A DNA stretch of 64,000 nt from CAUYUA01 sp963575675 (GTDB lineage: Bacteria > Pseudomonadota > Alphaproteobacteria > Azospirillales > Azospirillaceae): positions 1-64,000 of the forward strand of contig CAUYUA010000272.1 of the NCBI GenBank assembly GCA_963575675.1, in the 5' to 3' direction. Shown in pieces: positions 52,369 through 63,432 of the stretch. A program made the translations under genes and the position numbers. The notes under the pieces are model-generated. The model saw only the letters and a list, made by a program, of their open reading frames with translations. It was not told the origin of the DNA and made no database searches. The stretch's first letter is position 1. Every line of letters begins with the position of its first letter.

Positions 52369-53143
52369 ATGACCGGCACACAAGAAAACCGACATATTTT
52401 GGTGGTCGAGGATGATCGACATATCGCCGCGCTTTTGGAAGTGTATCTGGCCGGCGCCGGATATCGCGTTACGTTGGCCGAATCCGGCGAGGCTATGCGC
52501 GAAGTATTGCGTGACCATTCCGTTGATCTGGTCGTAATGGATCTGATGTTGCCGGGGGAAGATGGTTTTGCTCTGACCCGGTATTTGCGGGAGCGTCATC
52601 GCGTCGGCATTATTATTCTGACTGCTCGTAAGGACACTGTGGATCGAATCGTCGGTCTGGAAATGGGCGCTGATGATTATGTGATGAAGCCGTTTGATGA
52701 GCGTGAGTTGTTGGCGCGGATTCGCAGTGTTTTACGACGTTCGAACGATTCTTTGGTTTCGGAAGTCGATTCGCCTGGATTGACGGTGCATGCTTCGGGG
52801 GGGGGGCGGCTCGGATTCCGGGCGTCGGATTGCGCATTTTATCGGGTGGCGAGTCGATTTGGATCAGCGGCGTTTATTTGCAAGCGACGACAGTGAAATG
52901 GCTTTGACTGGAAGTGAATTTAATTTGTTGTCGGCCTTTGTGGCGAGTCCTCAGCGTGTTTTGACGCGCGATCATCTTTTGAATGTTTTACATAATAGAG
53001 ATTGGGATACAAGCGACCGCAGCATTGATGTTTTGGTGAATCGCTTGCGGCGGAAGTTGGGGGATAGCGATAAGCCGCCGAGTTTGATTCGGACAGTGCG
53101 AGGGATTGGTTATTTGTTTGCCGCAGATGTGGGCTGGGGTTGA
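52369..53143 (+). pseudogene. OmpR-family response regulator, frameshifted at a G10 run
   Basis: The receiver domain reads normally: HILVVEDDRHI near residue 8, phosphoacceptor Asp in LVVMDLMLPGEDG, and VMKPFDERELL. At 52797-52806 lies a run of ten G in the interdomain linker, after which the frame ends at 52896. The winged-helix DNA-binding domain (MALTGSEFNLLSAF to VRGIGYLFAADV) continues in the +1 frame to 53143. With nine G the two parts join as HASGGGGSDSGRR, a natural linker. It is therefore either phase-variable, recently mutated, or a sequencing error. Start ATG 52369, with a GTG at 52333 as alternative. Confidence 0.8.
52797..52806. repeat. Homopolymer run G10 in a coding linker
   Basis: Ten consecutive G lie between the two domains of the response regulator. 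Nine or twelve would restore the frame. Such runs are the usual substrate of slipped-strand switching. Confidence 0.85.
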
Positions 53144-53163
53144 GAGTGGTGTTTTGATTTTAG

Positions 53164-53341
53164 TTGATCTGCTGAGAACCAAGAATTACGCGGCGTTTCC
53201 GAATTGAAACGGCCCTCACACGGTTGGTTATCATAAACTCCAAGTCATGGTTTCCAAAGGCCTCCCGGCCTTTGGCGGGTCGAGGGCGGAGCCCCGATTC
53301 CTTTGAAAGCTCTTTCTTGAGTTCTCAATTGAACGGAGTAT
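53164..53341 (+). mobile_element. TA-MITE copy 8
   Basis: Core and right end are well preserved (TTTCCAAAGGCCTCCCGGCC to TTCTCAATTGAACGGAGTAT); the left terminal repeat is decayed (GATCTGCTGAGAACC). It ends at the TATA that starts copy 9. Confidence 0.75.
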
Positions 53342-53524
53342 ATACTCTGTCCAATTGAGAATCCGAAAAAAACTCCGAAAGAATCGGGGCTCCGCCCTCG
53401 ACCCGCCAAAGGCCGGGAGGCCTTTGGAAACCATGACTTGGAGTTTGTAACGACCGAATGAGAGTGGACCATTTCAGTTCGGGAAGGCCGCATGATTCTC
53501 GGAATCTCAACCGAACGGAGTATA
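53341..53524 (-). mobile_element. TA-MITE copy 9, complete (184 bp)
   Basis: It runs from TATACTCTGTCCAATTGAGA to CTCAACCGAACGGAGTATA. It has the same length as copy 2 and is almost its reverse complement. It abuts copy 8 head to tail in inverted orientation with one shared TATA, the outcome expected when one copy inserts at the TA end of another. Confidence 0.8.
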
Positions 53525-53534
53525 TCTGCAAAAT

Positions 53535-54749
53535 TTAGTTCACTGGTTTGGGTTCGGACAATTTTGCACCTTGCAAGTCCGCCGTCCGGAGAGTGTTTTG
53601 GTCAATTTGAGCGCCAATAAGATTAGCGTACCTTAAAATTACGCCGCCGGCGCTACGCCACCGCAGATCGCAATTATTTAAACGCGCGTACTGAAGATTC
53701 GTCGGCCATGGACGATCTTGGTCTCTACCAAGAGGGACGTCATCAAGAATTGCGTTCTTTAGGCAAGCGTTGGTTAAATTCGCGCGGCGCAAAATACAGC
53801 CGGAAAGATTGGCCTGAGTTAAGTCGGCGTTGGCTAAGGTGCAGTAAGCCAAGTCGGCCATTATCAAATCGGCGTCATTTAACTTTGCTTCGGATAAAAG
53901 CGAGCGTTGTATTTTTGCGCCGGATAAAGTGCATCCGCTCAAAACGCATCCGGAGAGGTCGACCATATCCAGCTCGATTCGTTGCCCGGTGGCGCCCCCG
54001 GATTCGAGCCATTTTTTATGCTCAACGAGCATTTTCGGCAGTTGATCATCGATTCGCGTCAAAGATCGTTCCGCGCCGCCGCCGAGGTCGGCGATTTGGT
54101 CGATAACTTTTTGGTCAAGAGTCGAACCGCAAAGAACGGCGCCGTGAATTTTGGCGTTGGTAAGGGTGACGCCGGAAAGATCGGTGGCCACTAAAATGGC
54201 GCCGGTGAGGTCGGCTCCGGAGAGATCGGCGTCGACCAGCTCGGCGCCGGTGAGGTCGCAATTCTCCAGCTTCGCGCCCATCATCAAGGCGCGATTAAGA
54301 TTTGCGTCGATCAGCTCCGTGCGTCGGGACGGAAGTCTGCTTTGATTGCGGCGCTGAGCGGCGGGGCGTTTGTCGTTGGCGACGGCGCCGATGCGCAAGT
54401 CGGCGCCAGCCATATTGGCTTCGATCATGTTGGCGCCGTTGAGGCATGCTCCTCGCAGATCGGCGCCGAGAAGATTGGCGTGGCTCAGGTTCACCGACTC
54501 CATATCCGCCATCACCAGAGACGCGGCTTGGAGGTCGGCGCGGGAAAGGTTGCTGTGGGCAAGGCAAACGCCCGTCATGCGGGCGTTGGAAAGGACAACT
54601 CCGGGTAAAGACATGCGGGATAAATCGAAATAACTGAAATCTATCTGGCGTCCGCCGGGCCTGCGATGCGCCCATCGCGCGTGTTGCGATAGGAATCGGT
54701 CGAGTTCAAGAAGATACTCGGAGTTGTGGCCGGACGCGCTCTCAACCAT
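53535..54749 (-). CDS. Large pentapeptide-repeat protein
   Basis: A 404-residue protein with three blocks of A(D/N)LXX repeats (about residues 38-118, 145-210 and 262-395), separated by two non-repeat segments. One is basic (KRPAAQRRNQSRLPSRR) and one helical (DQLPKMLVEHKKWLESGG). Each block would form a right-handed quadrilateral beta-helix. The helical insert recurs in similar proteins as an HxxWLxSxG motif; the N-terminus has a related FLSQHARWAHRRPGG. There is no signal peptide. Function is unknown; it shares the fold with the small protein near 2.5 kb but not its layout. Confidence 0.83.
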   Translation of the reverse strand: MVESASGHNSEYLLELDRFLSQHARWAHRRPGGRQIDFSYFDLSRMSLPGVVLSNARMTGVCLAHSNLSRADLQAASLVMADMESVNLSHANLLGADLRGACLNGANMIEANMAGADLRIGAVANDKRPAAQRRNQSRLPSRRTELIDANLNRALMMGAKLENCDLTGAELVDADLSGADLTGAILVATDLSGVTLTNAKIHGAVLCGSTLDQKVIDQIADLGGGAERSLTRIDDQLPKMLVEHKKWLESGGATGQRIELDMVDLSGCVLSGCTLSGAKIQRSLLSEAKLNDADLIMADLAYCTLANADLTQANLSGCILRRANLTNACLKNAILDDVPLGRDQDRPWPTNLQYARLNNCDLRWRSAGGVILRYANLIGAQIDQNTLRTADLQGAKLSEPKPVN

Positions 54750-55485
54750 TGTGGCAACCGTTCATTTGGACTGATTTGGGACAAGGCGGAAGTAAGGGAT
54801 GGACTTCGAGTCGTCGGTGAGTTGTTGAGAACGACGAGGGGGATGGCGTGATCTTGATGGCGCTTTTTGTGACACCCTTGCATGCGGTCAAGGCGTAAGG
54901 CGTTTGTCAAATGGAAACGGATTCGACCGGCTTATTTTATTAAAATTTTCTCAACGTAGTAAATTATAACAGAGAGGCGAAGACAAACAAGACACAAAAT
55001 CAAGTTAGAGATCACATTGCCTTTCGTAATGTTGATGGGGCGGCGAGGCTTCACATTGCGCGGCCGAGGTGCGGCCGAGGTGCGATCGAGTGCAGGAACT
55101 TATTGGAATCATGGAGTTTTTTGTAAAAGTTCTTTGAAAGGAGAAGCGCGGGGCGTTTTTTTGAGAGTCTTTTTGAGAGTCTTTGTGCGATTTCTTGGGG
55201 GAAGAGGCTTGGAACATATTGACGCGCATGGAGGTTTTGTTCAATCGTGGTCATTGTTCGACGATGGCGGATTGTTATAGCCGCGCTTGCTGCGCGCTCA
55301 CGGTCTCAGCGGCGTTTGAATGCGTCGGAGATTTGTCTTTCAGATCATTCTTCGGCGCGAGTGCTTGTGTGTTTGCTTTTTTGAGTGTTTCGACGAAGCG
55401 TGCTTCAATAGAGGGGCGTTTTGAAGAAGTCTCACTAAGAGGTCTTTCAAGCGGTTTTTCATAACTCTAATCATAAGGATGTCCC
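54750..55485. other. Over 700 bp without a supported gene
   Basis: Short open frames exist but look random. A 12-mer, TTTTTGAGAGTC, is duplicated in tandem at 55158-55181. An AT-rich patch at 54935-55010 could hold promoters. The last bases, ATAAGGATGTCCC, provide a ribosome site for the carbonic-anhydrase-like gene. Confidence 0.4.
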
Positions 55486-56061
55486 ATGACTGGTTCTTCT
55501 CACGATCATAACACTCCGTGTTGCAATGCGCTCGCCGGTTCGGGTGGGCAGTCTGTGGAGCGTCGCGATTTTCTGAAGCTTGCGACTTTGGGCGCCGGCG
55601 TTGCGTTGTTCGCTTCCTTTGCGCCGCGCGTCGCTTCGGCGGGTGGAACGGCCGAGGTGATATTGCTGTCGTGCATGGACTATCGTCTGATTGATAAGAT
55701 CGGCAAATATATGGAAAGCCGTCATCTGACGGGACATTATGATCATGTGATTTTAGCGGGCGCGTCTCTGGGCGCGGTTACGGACAAGTTCCCCGCGTGG
55801 AATGAGGCCTTTTGGCAGCATCTGGGCGTTGCGATCGATTTGCACCACGTCAAGAAGCTGGTCATTATGGATCACCGCGATTGCGGCGCTTATAAGGTGG
55901 TGTTCGGAACCGATTACGGTAAAGACCCCGAGGCCGAAACCAAGATTCATAGTGAAACGCTGCGTAAGCTCGCCGGAAAGGTGAAAGAGAAGAAGAACGA
56001 TTTGGAAATTGAGTTGCTGCTGATGGCGTTGGACGGCTCTGTCGCAACGGTTTCTCTGTAA
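55486..56061 (+). CDS. Tat-exported carbonic-anhydrase-like protein
   Basis: A 191-residue protein. A twin-arginine signal is visible: VERRDFLKLATLGAGVALFASF at about residues 25-47, ending near SAGG. The mature part resembles beta-type carbonic anhydrase relatives. The zinc ligands would be Cys in LLSCMDYRL (C-x-D-x-R) near 62 and the His and Cys of MDHRDCGAY near 127-131. It is shorter than classical beta enzymes (about 210 or more for the core). It would act in the periplasm, folded before export as Tat cargo. Activity is inferred only. Confidence 0.75.
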   Translation: MTGSSHDHNTPCCNALAGSGGQSVERRDFLKLATLGAGVALFASFAPRVASAGGTAEVILLSCMDYRLIDKIGKYMESRHLTGHYDHVILAGASLGAVTDKFPAWNEAFWQHLGVAIDLHHVKKLVIMDHRDCGAYKVVFGTDYGKDPEAETKIHSETLRKLAGKVKEKKNDLEIELLLMALDGSVATVSL

Positions 56062-56103
56062 GCTTTGCTTTTCGTTCGACGTTTATTGTGCGGGAAGGCG
56101 CCT

Positions 56104-56700
56104 TCAGGGAAGGCGTCTTCTTGTGCGTAAGGCTGCGGCGAGTGTGCCGTCGTCGAGATAGTCAAGCTCTCCGCCCAGAGGCACTCCTTGCGCCAAGCGA
56201 GAAATCGTGACGTTGGCGTCGCTGAGGCGGTCGGATACGACGTGTGTCGTCATTTGTCCTTCTACTGTGGCGTTCAACGCTAGAATCACTTCGGACACAT
56301 TCGGTGAGGCGGCGCGCGCAATCAACGACGTGATGTTGAGTTCTTCAGGGCGGATTCCGTCAATAGCCGACAATGTTCCTCCTAATACGTGGTAAAGGCC
56401 GTGGTATGCGCGGGTGCGTTCAAGCGCCCATAGATCGCCGACGTCTCCAACCACGCAGATTACCGTCTGATCACGGTCTTCGTTGCGGCACAGCGCGCAT
56501 GGGTCGTCGGTGTCGAGATTGCCGCAGGTCGTGCAGGCGCGCGTCGAGTGCGCGACTGCAACCAATGATTCGATCAGTGTGCTCAGCAAAGTTTCTCGGC
56601 GTTTCATCAACTGCAATGCGACGCGGCGCGCCGAGCGTGGTCCGAGTCCGGGCAATCGAGCCAAAATCTGGATTAATCGGTCGATCTCGGGGCTGATCAT
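56104..56700 (-). CDS. recR: Recombination protein RecR
   Basis: Works with RecF and RecO at stalled forks and gaps. The 198-residue protein has the N-terminal helix-hairpin-helix (LPGLGPRSARRVALQLM), the zinc finger C-x2-C-x9-C-x2-C in CTTCGNLDTDDPCALC, and a TOPRIM domain starting VICVVGDVGDLWALERT with YHVLGGTLSAIDGI. The usual partners dnaX and ybaB are absent here. recF of the same pathway is 47 kb away in this window. Confidence 0.95.
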   Translation of the reverse strand: MISPEIDRLIQILARLPGLGPRSARRVALQLMKRRETLLSTLIESLVAVAHSTRACTTCGNLDTDDPCALCRNEDRDQTVICVVGDVGDLWALERTRAYHGLYHVLGGTLSAIDGIRPEELNITSLIARAASPNVSEVILALNATVEGQMTTHVVSDRLSDANVTISRLAQGVPLGGELDYLDDGTLAAALRTRRRLP

Positions 56701-56994
56701 GATTGTTTTTCCTTTTTGCTGTCGCGCGGCATAACAATCGTGAAGTCTGCGATCGTAAGGATGCGGGCGCCGATGGATATCATGGCTGCGGCAAATTTCC
56801 TATGGTATGCTGGAAACGGAGAGGCCTCTGTGATCATTGTTCTTTTGCTGGGGCTGGAAAAAGGAGGAGGTTAAAGAGATGCAAAGAGATTCATAAAAAC
56901 AGATGACGGCAATAGTGGCGCGAGAGGCGTTTTCTTATTGTCTGTTGTGGGTGTGATTATTGTTCTTGTGTATTGTCTTGCTGTTTGGTTTCCA

Positions 56995-59016
56995 ATGACT
57001 GACACTTCAACGTCGATTCCGTCTAAAAATTTTTCCAAGATTCTTCCGAAAATTCTTCCAAAAATCCTCATCGTCGATGATCAACCGGCGAACTTGGTGG
57101 TTTTGCGAAAACTTCTTGCGCGCGTCAACGCAAAGGTGGTGGCGGCTTATTCGGGCAACGAAGCTTTGGCGCTTACGTTGCATCACGATTTTGCCTTGAT
57201 TCTCCTCGACGTCAATATGCCGAATATGGACGGCTATGAAGTGGCGGAGATTCTTCGAGGTGAAGACCGCACGCGCGACACGCCGATTATTTTCATCACG
57301 GCGGCTTATAAAGACCATGAACATCGCACTCGGGCTTATGGCGCGGGCGCGGTGGACTACATCGAGAAGCCGATAGACGAGTTTATTTTTCAATCCAAGA
57401 TCCAAGTGTTTCTTGAGCTGTTCGTTATGCGGGTGGCGCTGAAGGATTCTTTGGCGCAGTTGGAGGATCGAAACCGCAGGCTGGAGACGGAGATTTTGGC
57501 TCACCGGGAAGCCGAAAGCGCGTTGCGTCGAGAGCGCAATTTGTTTGTCGGCGGTCCTGTGGTGGTGTTCAAGTGGCGCGCTGTCGAAGGATGGCCGGTG
57601 GAGTACGTGTCACGGAATATTTTCGATCTATTCGGTTATGATCCCGGGTATTTGGTGAGTGGTCAGCTCAATTTTATCGATATTATTCACCGGGAGGATC
57701 GCAATCGAATTATTCACGAGACCGAAGATTGCGCTCTTGCAGGCATGGTCAATTTCGAACGAGAATATCGAATCGTATGTGCGGATGGGTCGATTCGTTG
57801 GGTTCACGATTCGACGGTGGTGGTGCGCAGCGCAAAGAATATCATTACCTATTTTGATGGTTATTTATTCGACATCACCGAGGCCAAGTATGCGCGGGAC
57901 GCTTTGCGGGAAAGCGAATCTCGGTTTCGGCAAGCGCTGACCGATGCGCCAATTCCGATTATGTTGCACGCAGAGAATGGCGAGGTTATTCTCTTAAGCC
58001 AAACGTGGACCGAGGTTACGGGGTATAGTCGGAAAGACATTCCCACCACGCGCGTATGGGTGGAAAAAGCCTATGGTCCCGATCAAGCCGAGACGATTTT
58101 GCGCTTGATTCATGCAGATTATGCATTGAACGCTATGCAGAACTCTGGGGAGTGCCAGATTCGCACGGCTTCCGGCGAACGGCGTATGTGGGAAATTCGA
58201 GCGGCGTCGTTGAAGCCTCTTTCGGATGGTCGTCGTTTGGCGATTTGCATGGCCAACGACATCACCGAGCGGCGGTTGACCGAGCGGCGGTTGGAAGAAG
58301 CGAAGATTGCCGCCGAGGAAGCCAATCGCGCCAAATCGATGTTCTTGGCCACGATGAGCCATGAATTGCGCACGCCTTTGAACACGATTCTAGGGTTTTC
58401 CGAGATTATTCGAGATCAATCGTTGGGGGCTTTGGGAGAAGGAAAATATGTGGAGTATGCGGATGACATCAATGTCAGCGGTCAATATTTGTTGAATCTT
58501 ATTAACGACATTCTTGATCTTTCAAAGATCGAGGCCGGGAAATTGGAGTTGGAGTTAATTCTTATTGATATTCAGAGTCAGATTTCATCTTCTCTTCGTT
58601 TGGTGCGGGAGCGTGCGCATAAAAAGAATTTAGTGGTGGAGGTGACGTGTTCTGCATCGTTGCCGTATTTGCGTGCGGATGAGCGCGCTGTGAAGCAGGT
58701 AATTTTTAATCTTTTGTCGAATGCGATTAAGTTTACTCCGGCGGGAGGGCGAATCACGATTGGAGCGCATAAAGTCGAAGGCGCGGAGCAGATTCGGCTT
58801 TCGGTGCGCGACACGGGATGCGGGATTCCGGCGGATCGTTTGGAGCGGATTTTTCGTCCCTTTGAGCAGGTGGACAATCGTTATAGTCGTTCGCGGGATG
58901 GGACGGGATTGGGGTTGGCGTTGGTGAAAGGGTTGGTTGAGCTGCATGGCGGCGTGATTGAGATTGAAAGTGAAGTGGGGGTCGGCACTTTGGTGGCGGT
59001 GGTGTTTCCATTGTAG
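56995..59016 (+). CDS. Receiver-PAS-PAS-histidine kinase hybrid
   Basis: A 673-residue cytosolic signalling protein. An N-terminal receiver domain (about 20-140) has ILIVDDQPANL, the phosphoacceptor in LILLDVNMPNMDGYEVAE and YIEKPID. Two PAS domains follow (about 185-300 and 310-430). The kinase has SMFLATMSHELRTPLNTILGFSE, NLLSNAIKFTPAGG and DTGCGIPADRLERIFRPFEQ. In-frame tandem duplications occur at 57037-57060 (KILPKILP) and 58264-58293 (TERRLTERRL). The start is taken as MTDTS; a TTG 57 bp earlier would add a hydrophobic segment. The stand-alone Hpt protein at 51.5 kb might serve it. Confidence 0.88.
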   Translation: MTDTSTSIPSKNFSKILPKILPKILIVDDQPANLVVLRKLLARVNAKVVAAYSGNEALALTLHHDFALILLDVNMPNMDGYEVAEILRGEDRTRDTPIIFITAAYKDHEHRTRAYGAGAVDYIEKPIDEFIFQSKIQVFLELFVMRVALKDSLAQLEDRNRRLETEILAHREAESALRRERNLFVGGPVVVFKWRAVEGWPVEYVSRNIFDLFGYDPGYLVSGQLNFIDIIHREDRNRIIHETEDCALAGMVNFEREYRIVCADGSIRWVHDSTVVVRSAKNIITYFDGYLFDITEAKYARDALRESESRFRQALTDAPIPIMLHAENGEVILLSQTWTEVTGYSRKDIPTTRVWVEKAYGPDQAETILRLIHADYALNAMQNSGECQIRTASGERRMWEIRAASLKPLSDGRRLAICMANDITERRLTERRLEEAKIAAEEANRAKSMFLATMSHELRTPLNTILGFSEIIRDQSLGALGEGKYVEYADDINVSGQYLLNLINDILDLSKIEAGKLELELILIDIQSQISSSLRLVRERAHKKNLVVEVTCSASLPYLRADERAVKQVIFNLLSNAIKFTPAGGRITIGAHKVEGAEQIRLSVRDTGCGIPADRLERIFRPFEQVDNRYSRSRDGTGLGLALVKGLVELHGGVIEIESEVGVGTLVAVVFPL

Positions 59017-59024
59017 AATCGTAG

Positions 59025-59098
59025 CCTTAACAATAGAAAACAATAGAAAATAATAGAAAATAATAAAAAAACAATAAAAAAATAAAAAAGCAAAAATT
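59025..59098. repeat. A-rich low-complexity run
   Basis: Repeats of AACAATAGAAA, ATAATAGAAA and AATAAAAAA run into the left edge of FB repeat 16. This is slippage-prone sequence without a gene. Confidence 0.7.
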
Positions 59099-59527
59099 AG
59101 ATGGGTCCAGGGACTGTGTTCCTGGTCGCCGGGGATTATAAGGGGGGAGCGAAAGCCCCCCTTATTGCCCGTAAGGGCAAAGAATTGCAGGTTTCCGGTG
59201 TTTGCCCTACAGGCGACTGCCGGAGAGTTTTGTACGGCCTGTTGCCAAAACATCAAGATTATACTTTAAAAAGGCGTTACGAGCTGCGAAAAAACCTTCA
59301 AAAGGTAATGGAATGGATGCCATATCCAAACAGTGGATATATTATTTCGGTTGCTAAAACACAAAAAAGCGTCTCGACGACTGTTTATAAAAGCCGAAAC
59401 GAGAAGTCCATAGGACAAACATCGTTAGGTTGCGGGTTCTTGTCCTTACGGACAATAAGGGGGGCTTTCGCTCCCCCCTTATGATCCCCGGCGACCAGGA
59501 ACACAGTCCCTGGACCCTTTTAATTTT
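59092..59527. repeat. FB repeat 16, longest form (about 436 bp)
   Basis: Arms: GATGGGTCCAGGGACTGTGT, GGATTATAAGGGGGGAGCGA, CCCCCCTTATTGCCCGTAAG mirrored by CTTACGGACAATAAGGGGGG to CACAGTCCCTGGACCCTTTT. The core (about 59190-59440) is unique in this window, AT-richer than the arms, and has small internal inverted repeats. An open frame of 127 codons crosses the element, but much of it is palindrome translation. It separates the convergent hybrid kinase and GT2 genes. Confidence 0.78.
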
Positions 59528-60371
59528 ACTTATGAGAATCCAAGACTATCGCCCGAATTTTGACATCGATTTGCCAATAGTAAAATGCGCGGGCGAGAGC
59601 AAAGTGGAATCCGGCGGCGCCGTCGAGGAAACCGAGCTTCCAGATGTAGCCGTACAAAAACGCCGCCAAAGGCCGGGCCGGCAGGCGAGCGAACAGTCTT
59701 TTTAACCAACGACGCCGCATCGCGCCCTCTTGAGCGATCAGAGCCTCCATGCGGTCGTCGGCGCGCAGAGCGGCCTCCCAATCGGAATAGCGGTTGTGAC
59801 GCGCGAACCAGTCGTAGAGAGGCTTGTTGTCGGCGTGCTCGACGCAGCCGCGCAGCCGGCCGACCGGACCTTCGACAACCGGCTGATAATGCCCTTCGAC
59901 CTCCCACATTGCAGAGACGTCGAGATCGGGAATCTCCGGGAAATGCGCGCGTCGACGATCCACCAGAGCCAGTTTAAAATTGCGTTGTCCAAATCTCAGC
60001 GCTTTTCCCAGAAAATGGTGACGCCCTTCTACAAAATACCCGGCGCAGAGCGGAGCCGCGTCTTCCGCAAAGAGAGCCGCGATTTCATCAATCAAACTCG
60101 GCGTCGCGCGTTCGTCGGCGTCGAGGAAAAACACTCGGTCGCAAGAGAACGGCAAAGAGTCGAGGCTCCATTGTTTCTTTTTGGGATAGCGACCGTTCCA
60201 GCGGAAATCCACCACATGCGCCCCCCATGAAGAGGCGATGTCCGGGGTTCCGTCATCGCTTTCCGAATCGACGACGAAGACTTCCGCGAATCGATCCAGG
60301 CCCGACAAACTCGCCGCCATGTTCGCCGCTTCGTTGCGCGTGAGAATCACGACGGAAACCGGAATTTTCAT
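59526..60371 (-). CDS. Glycosyltransferase family 2, WaaE/KdtX-like
   Basis: A 281-residue GT-A fold enzyme. The N-terminus has VSVVILTRNEAANM (residues 4-17), then VFVVDSESDDGT with the first Asp pair and VFFLDADERATP with the DxD-like metal site near 85. DLDVSAMWEVEGHYQPV near 150 and the C-terminal AFLYGYIWKLGFLDGAAGF are typical of WaaE/KdtX proteins, which add a sugar to the LPS inner core. GAGGA lies 5 bp before the ATG. KdsB in this window would supply CMP-KDO to the same pathway, a loose functional link. Confidence 0.85.
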   Translation of the reverse strand: MKIPVSVVILTRNEAANMAASLSGLDRFAEVFVVDSESDDGTPDIASSWGAHVVDFRWNGRYPKKKQWSLDSLPFSCDRVFFLDADERATPSLIDEIAALFAEDAAPLCAGYFVEGRHHFLGKALRFGQRNFKLALVDRRRAHFPEIPDLDVSAMWEVEGHYQPVVEGPVGRLRGCVEHADNKPLYDWFARHNRYSDWEAALRADDRMEALIAQEGAMRRRWLKRLFARLPARPLAAFLYGYIWKLGFLDGAAGFHFALARAFYYWQIDVKIRAIVLDSHK

Positions 60372-60403
60372 AACGTCCTCAAAACCCGAAAATCGGAAAA
60401 ACC

Positions 60404-60451
60404 TAAAATTAAAAGGGTCCAGGATCACAGACCCTGGACCCTTTTAATTTA
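60404..60451. terminator. FB repeat 17, minimal form
   Basis: AAATTAAAAGGGTCCAGG, a short loop, CCCTGGACCCTTTTAATTT: a near-perfect hairpin with A and T tails and no insert. It is the cleanest example of the bare terminator at the root of the FB family. It lies between the divergent GT2 and gyrA genes. Confidence 0.75.
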
Positions 60452-60578
60452 TCCCACCCTTGAAACCTCATGACTTTTGTTGTCCGCACCAGCAAAAAAT
60501 GCTAGCAATGCGCCCATGTTTTGGGAGCCGCCGTTCGCGGTTCCGCCGTCCTTCCCTGAAGCCATCGGGTTCTTGCTG

Positions 60579-63329
<2,751 letters not shown>

Positions 63330-63432
63330 GGGCATTCAAGCGACCGCCTTCGATCTTCGCTCGGGTTGAGCGGGGATCGAAGGCGTGTTTTGTTTTTTCG
63401 ACGTCTGTCGTCATGGGGCAGAAGGAGTCCCG

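Noticed and set aside
59101..59484. A 127-codon frame spanning FB repeat 16
   Set aside because: Its ends are translations of palindromic arms (GTVFLVA and GAFAPPL recur in other FB copies); no ribosome site. Kept only as a note on the unique core.
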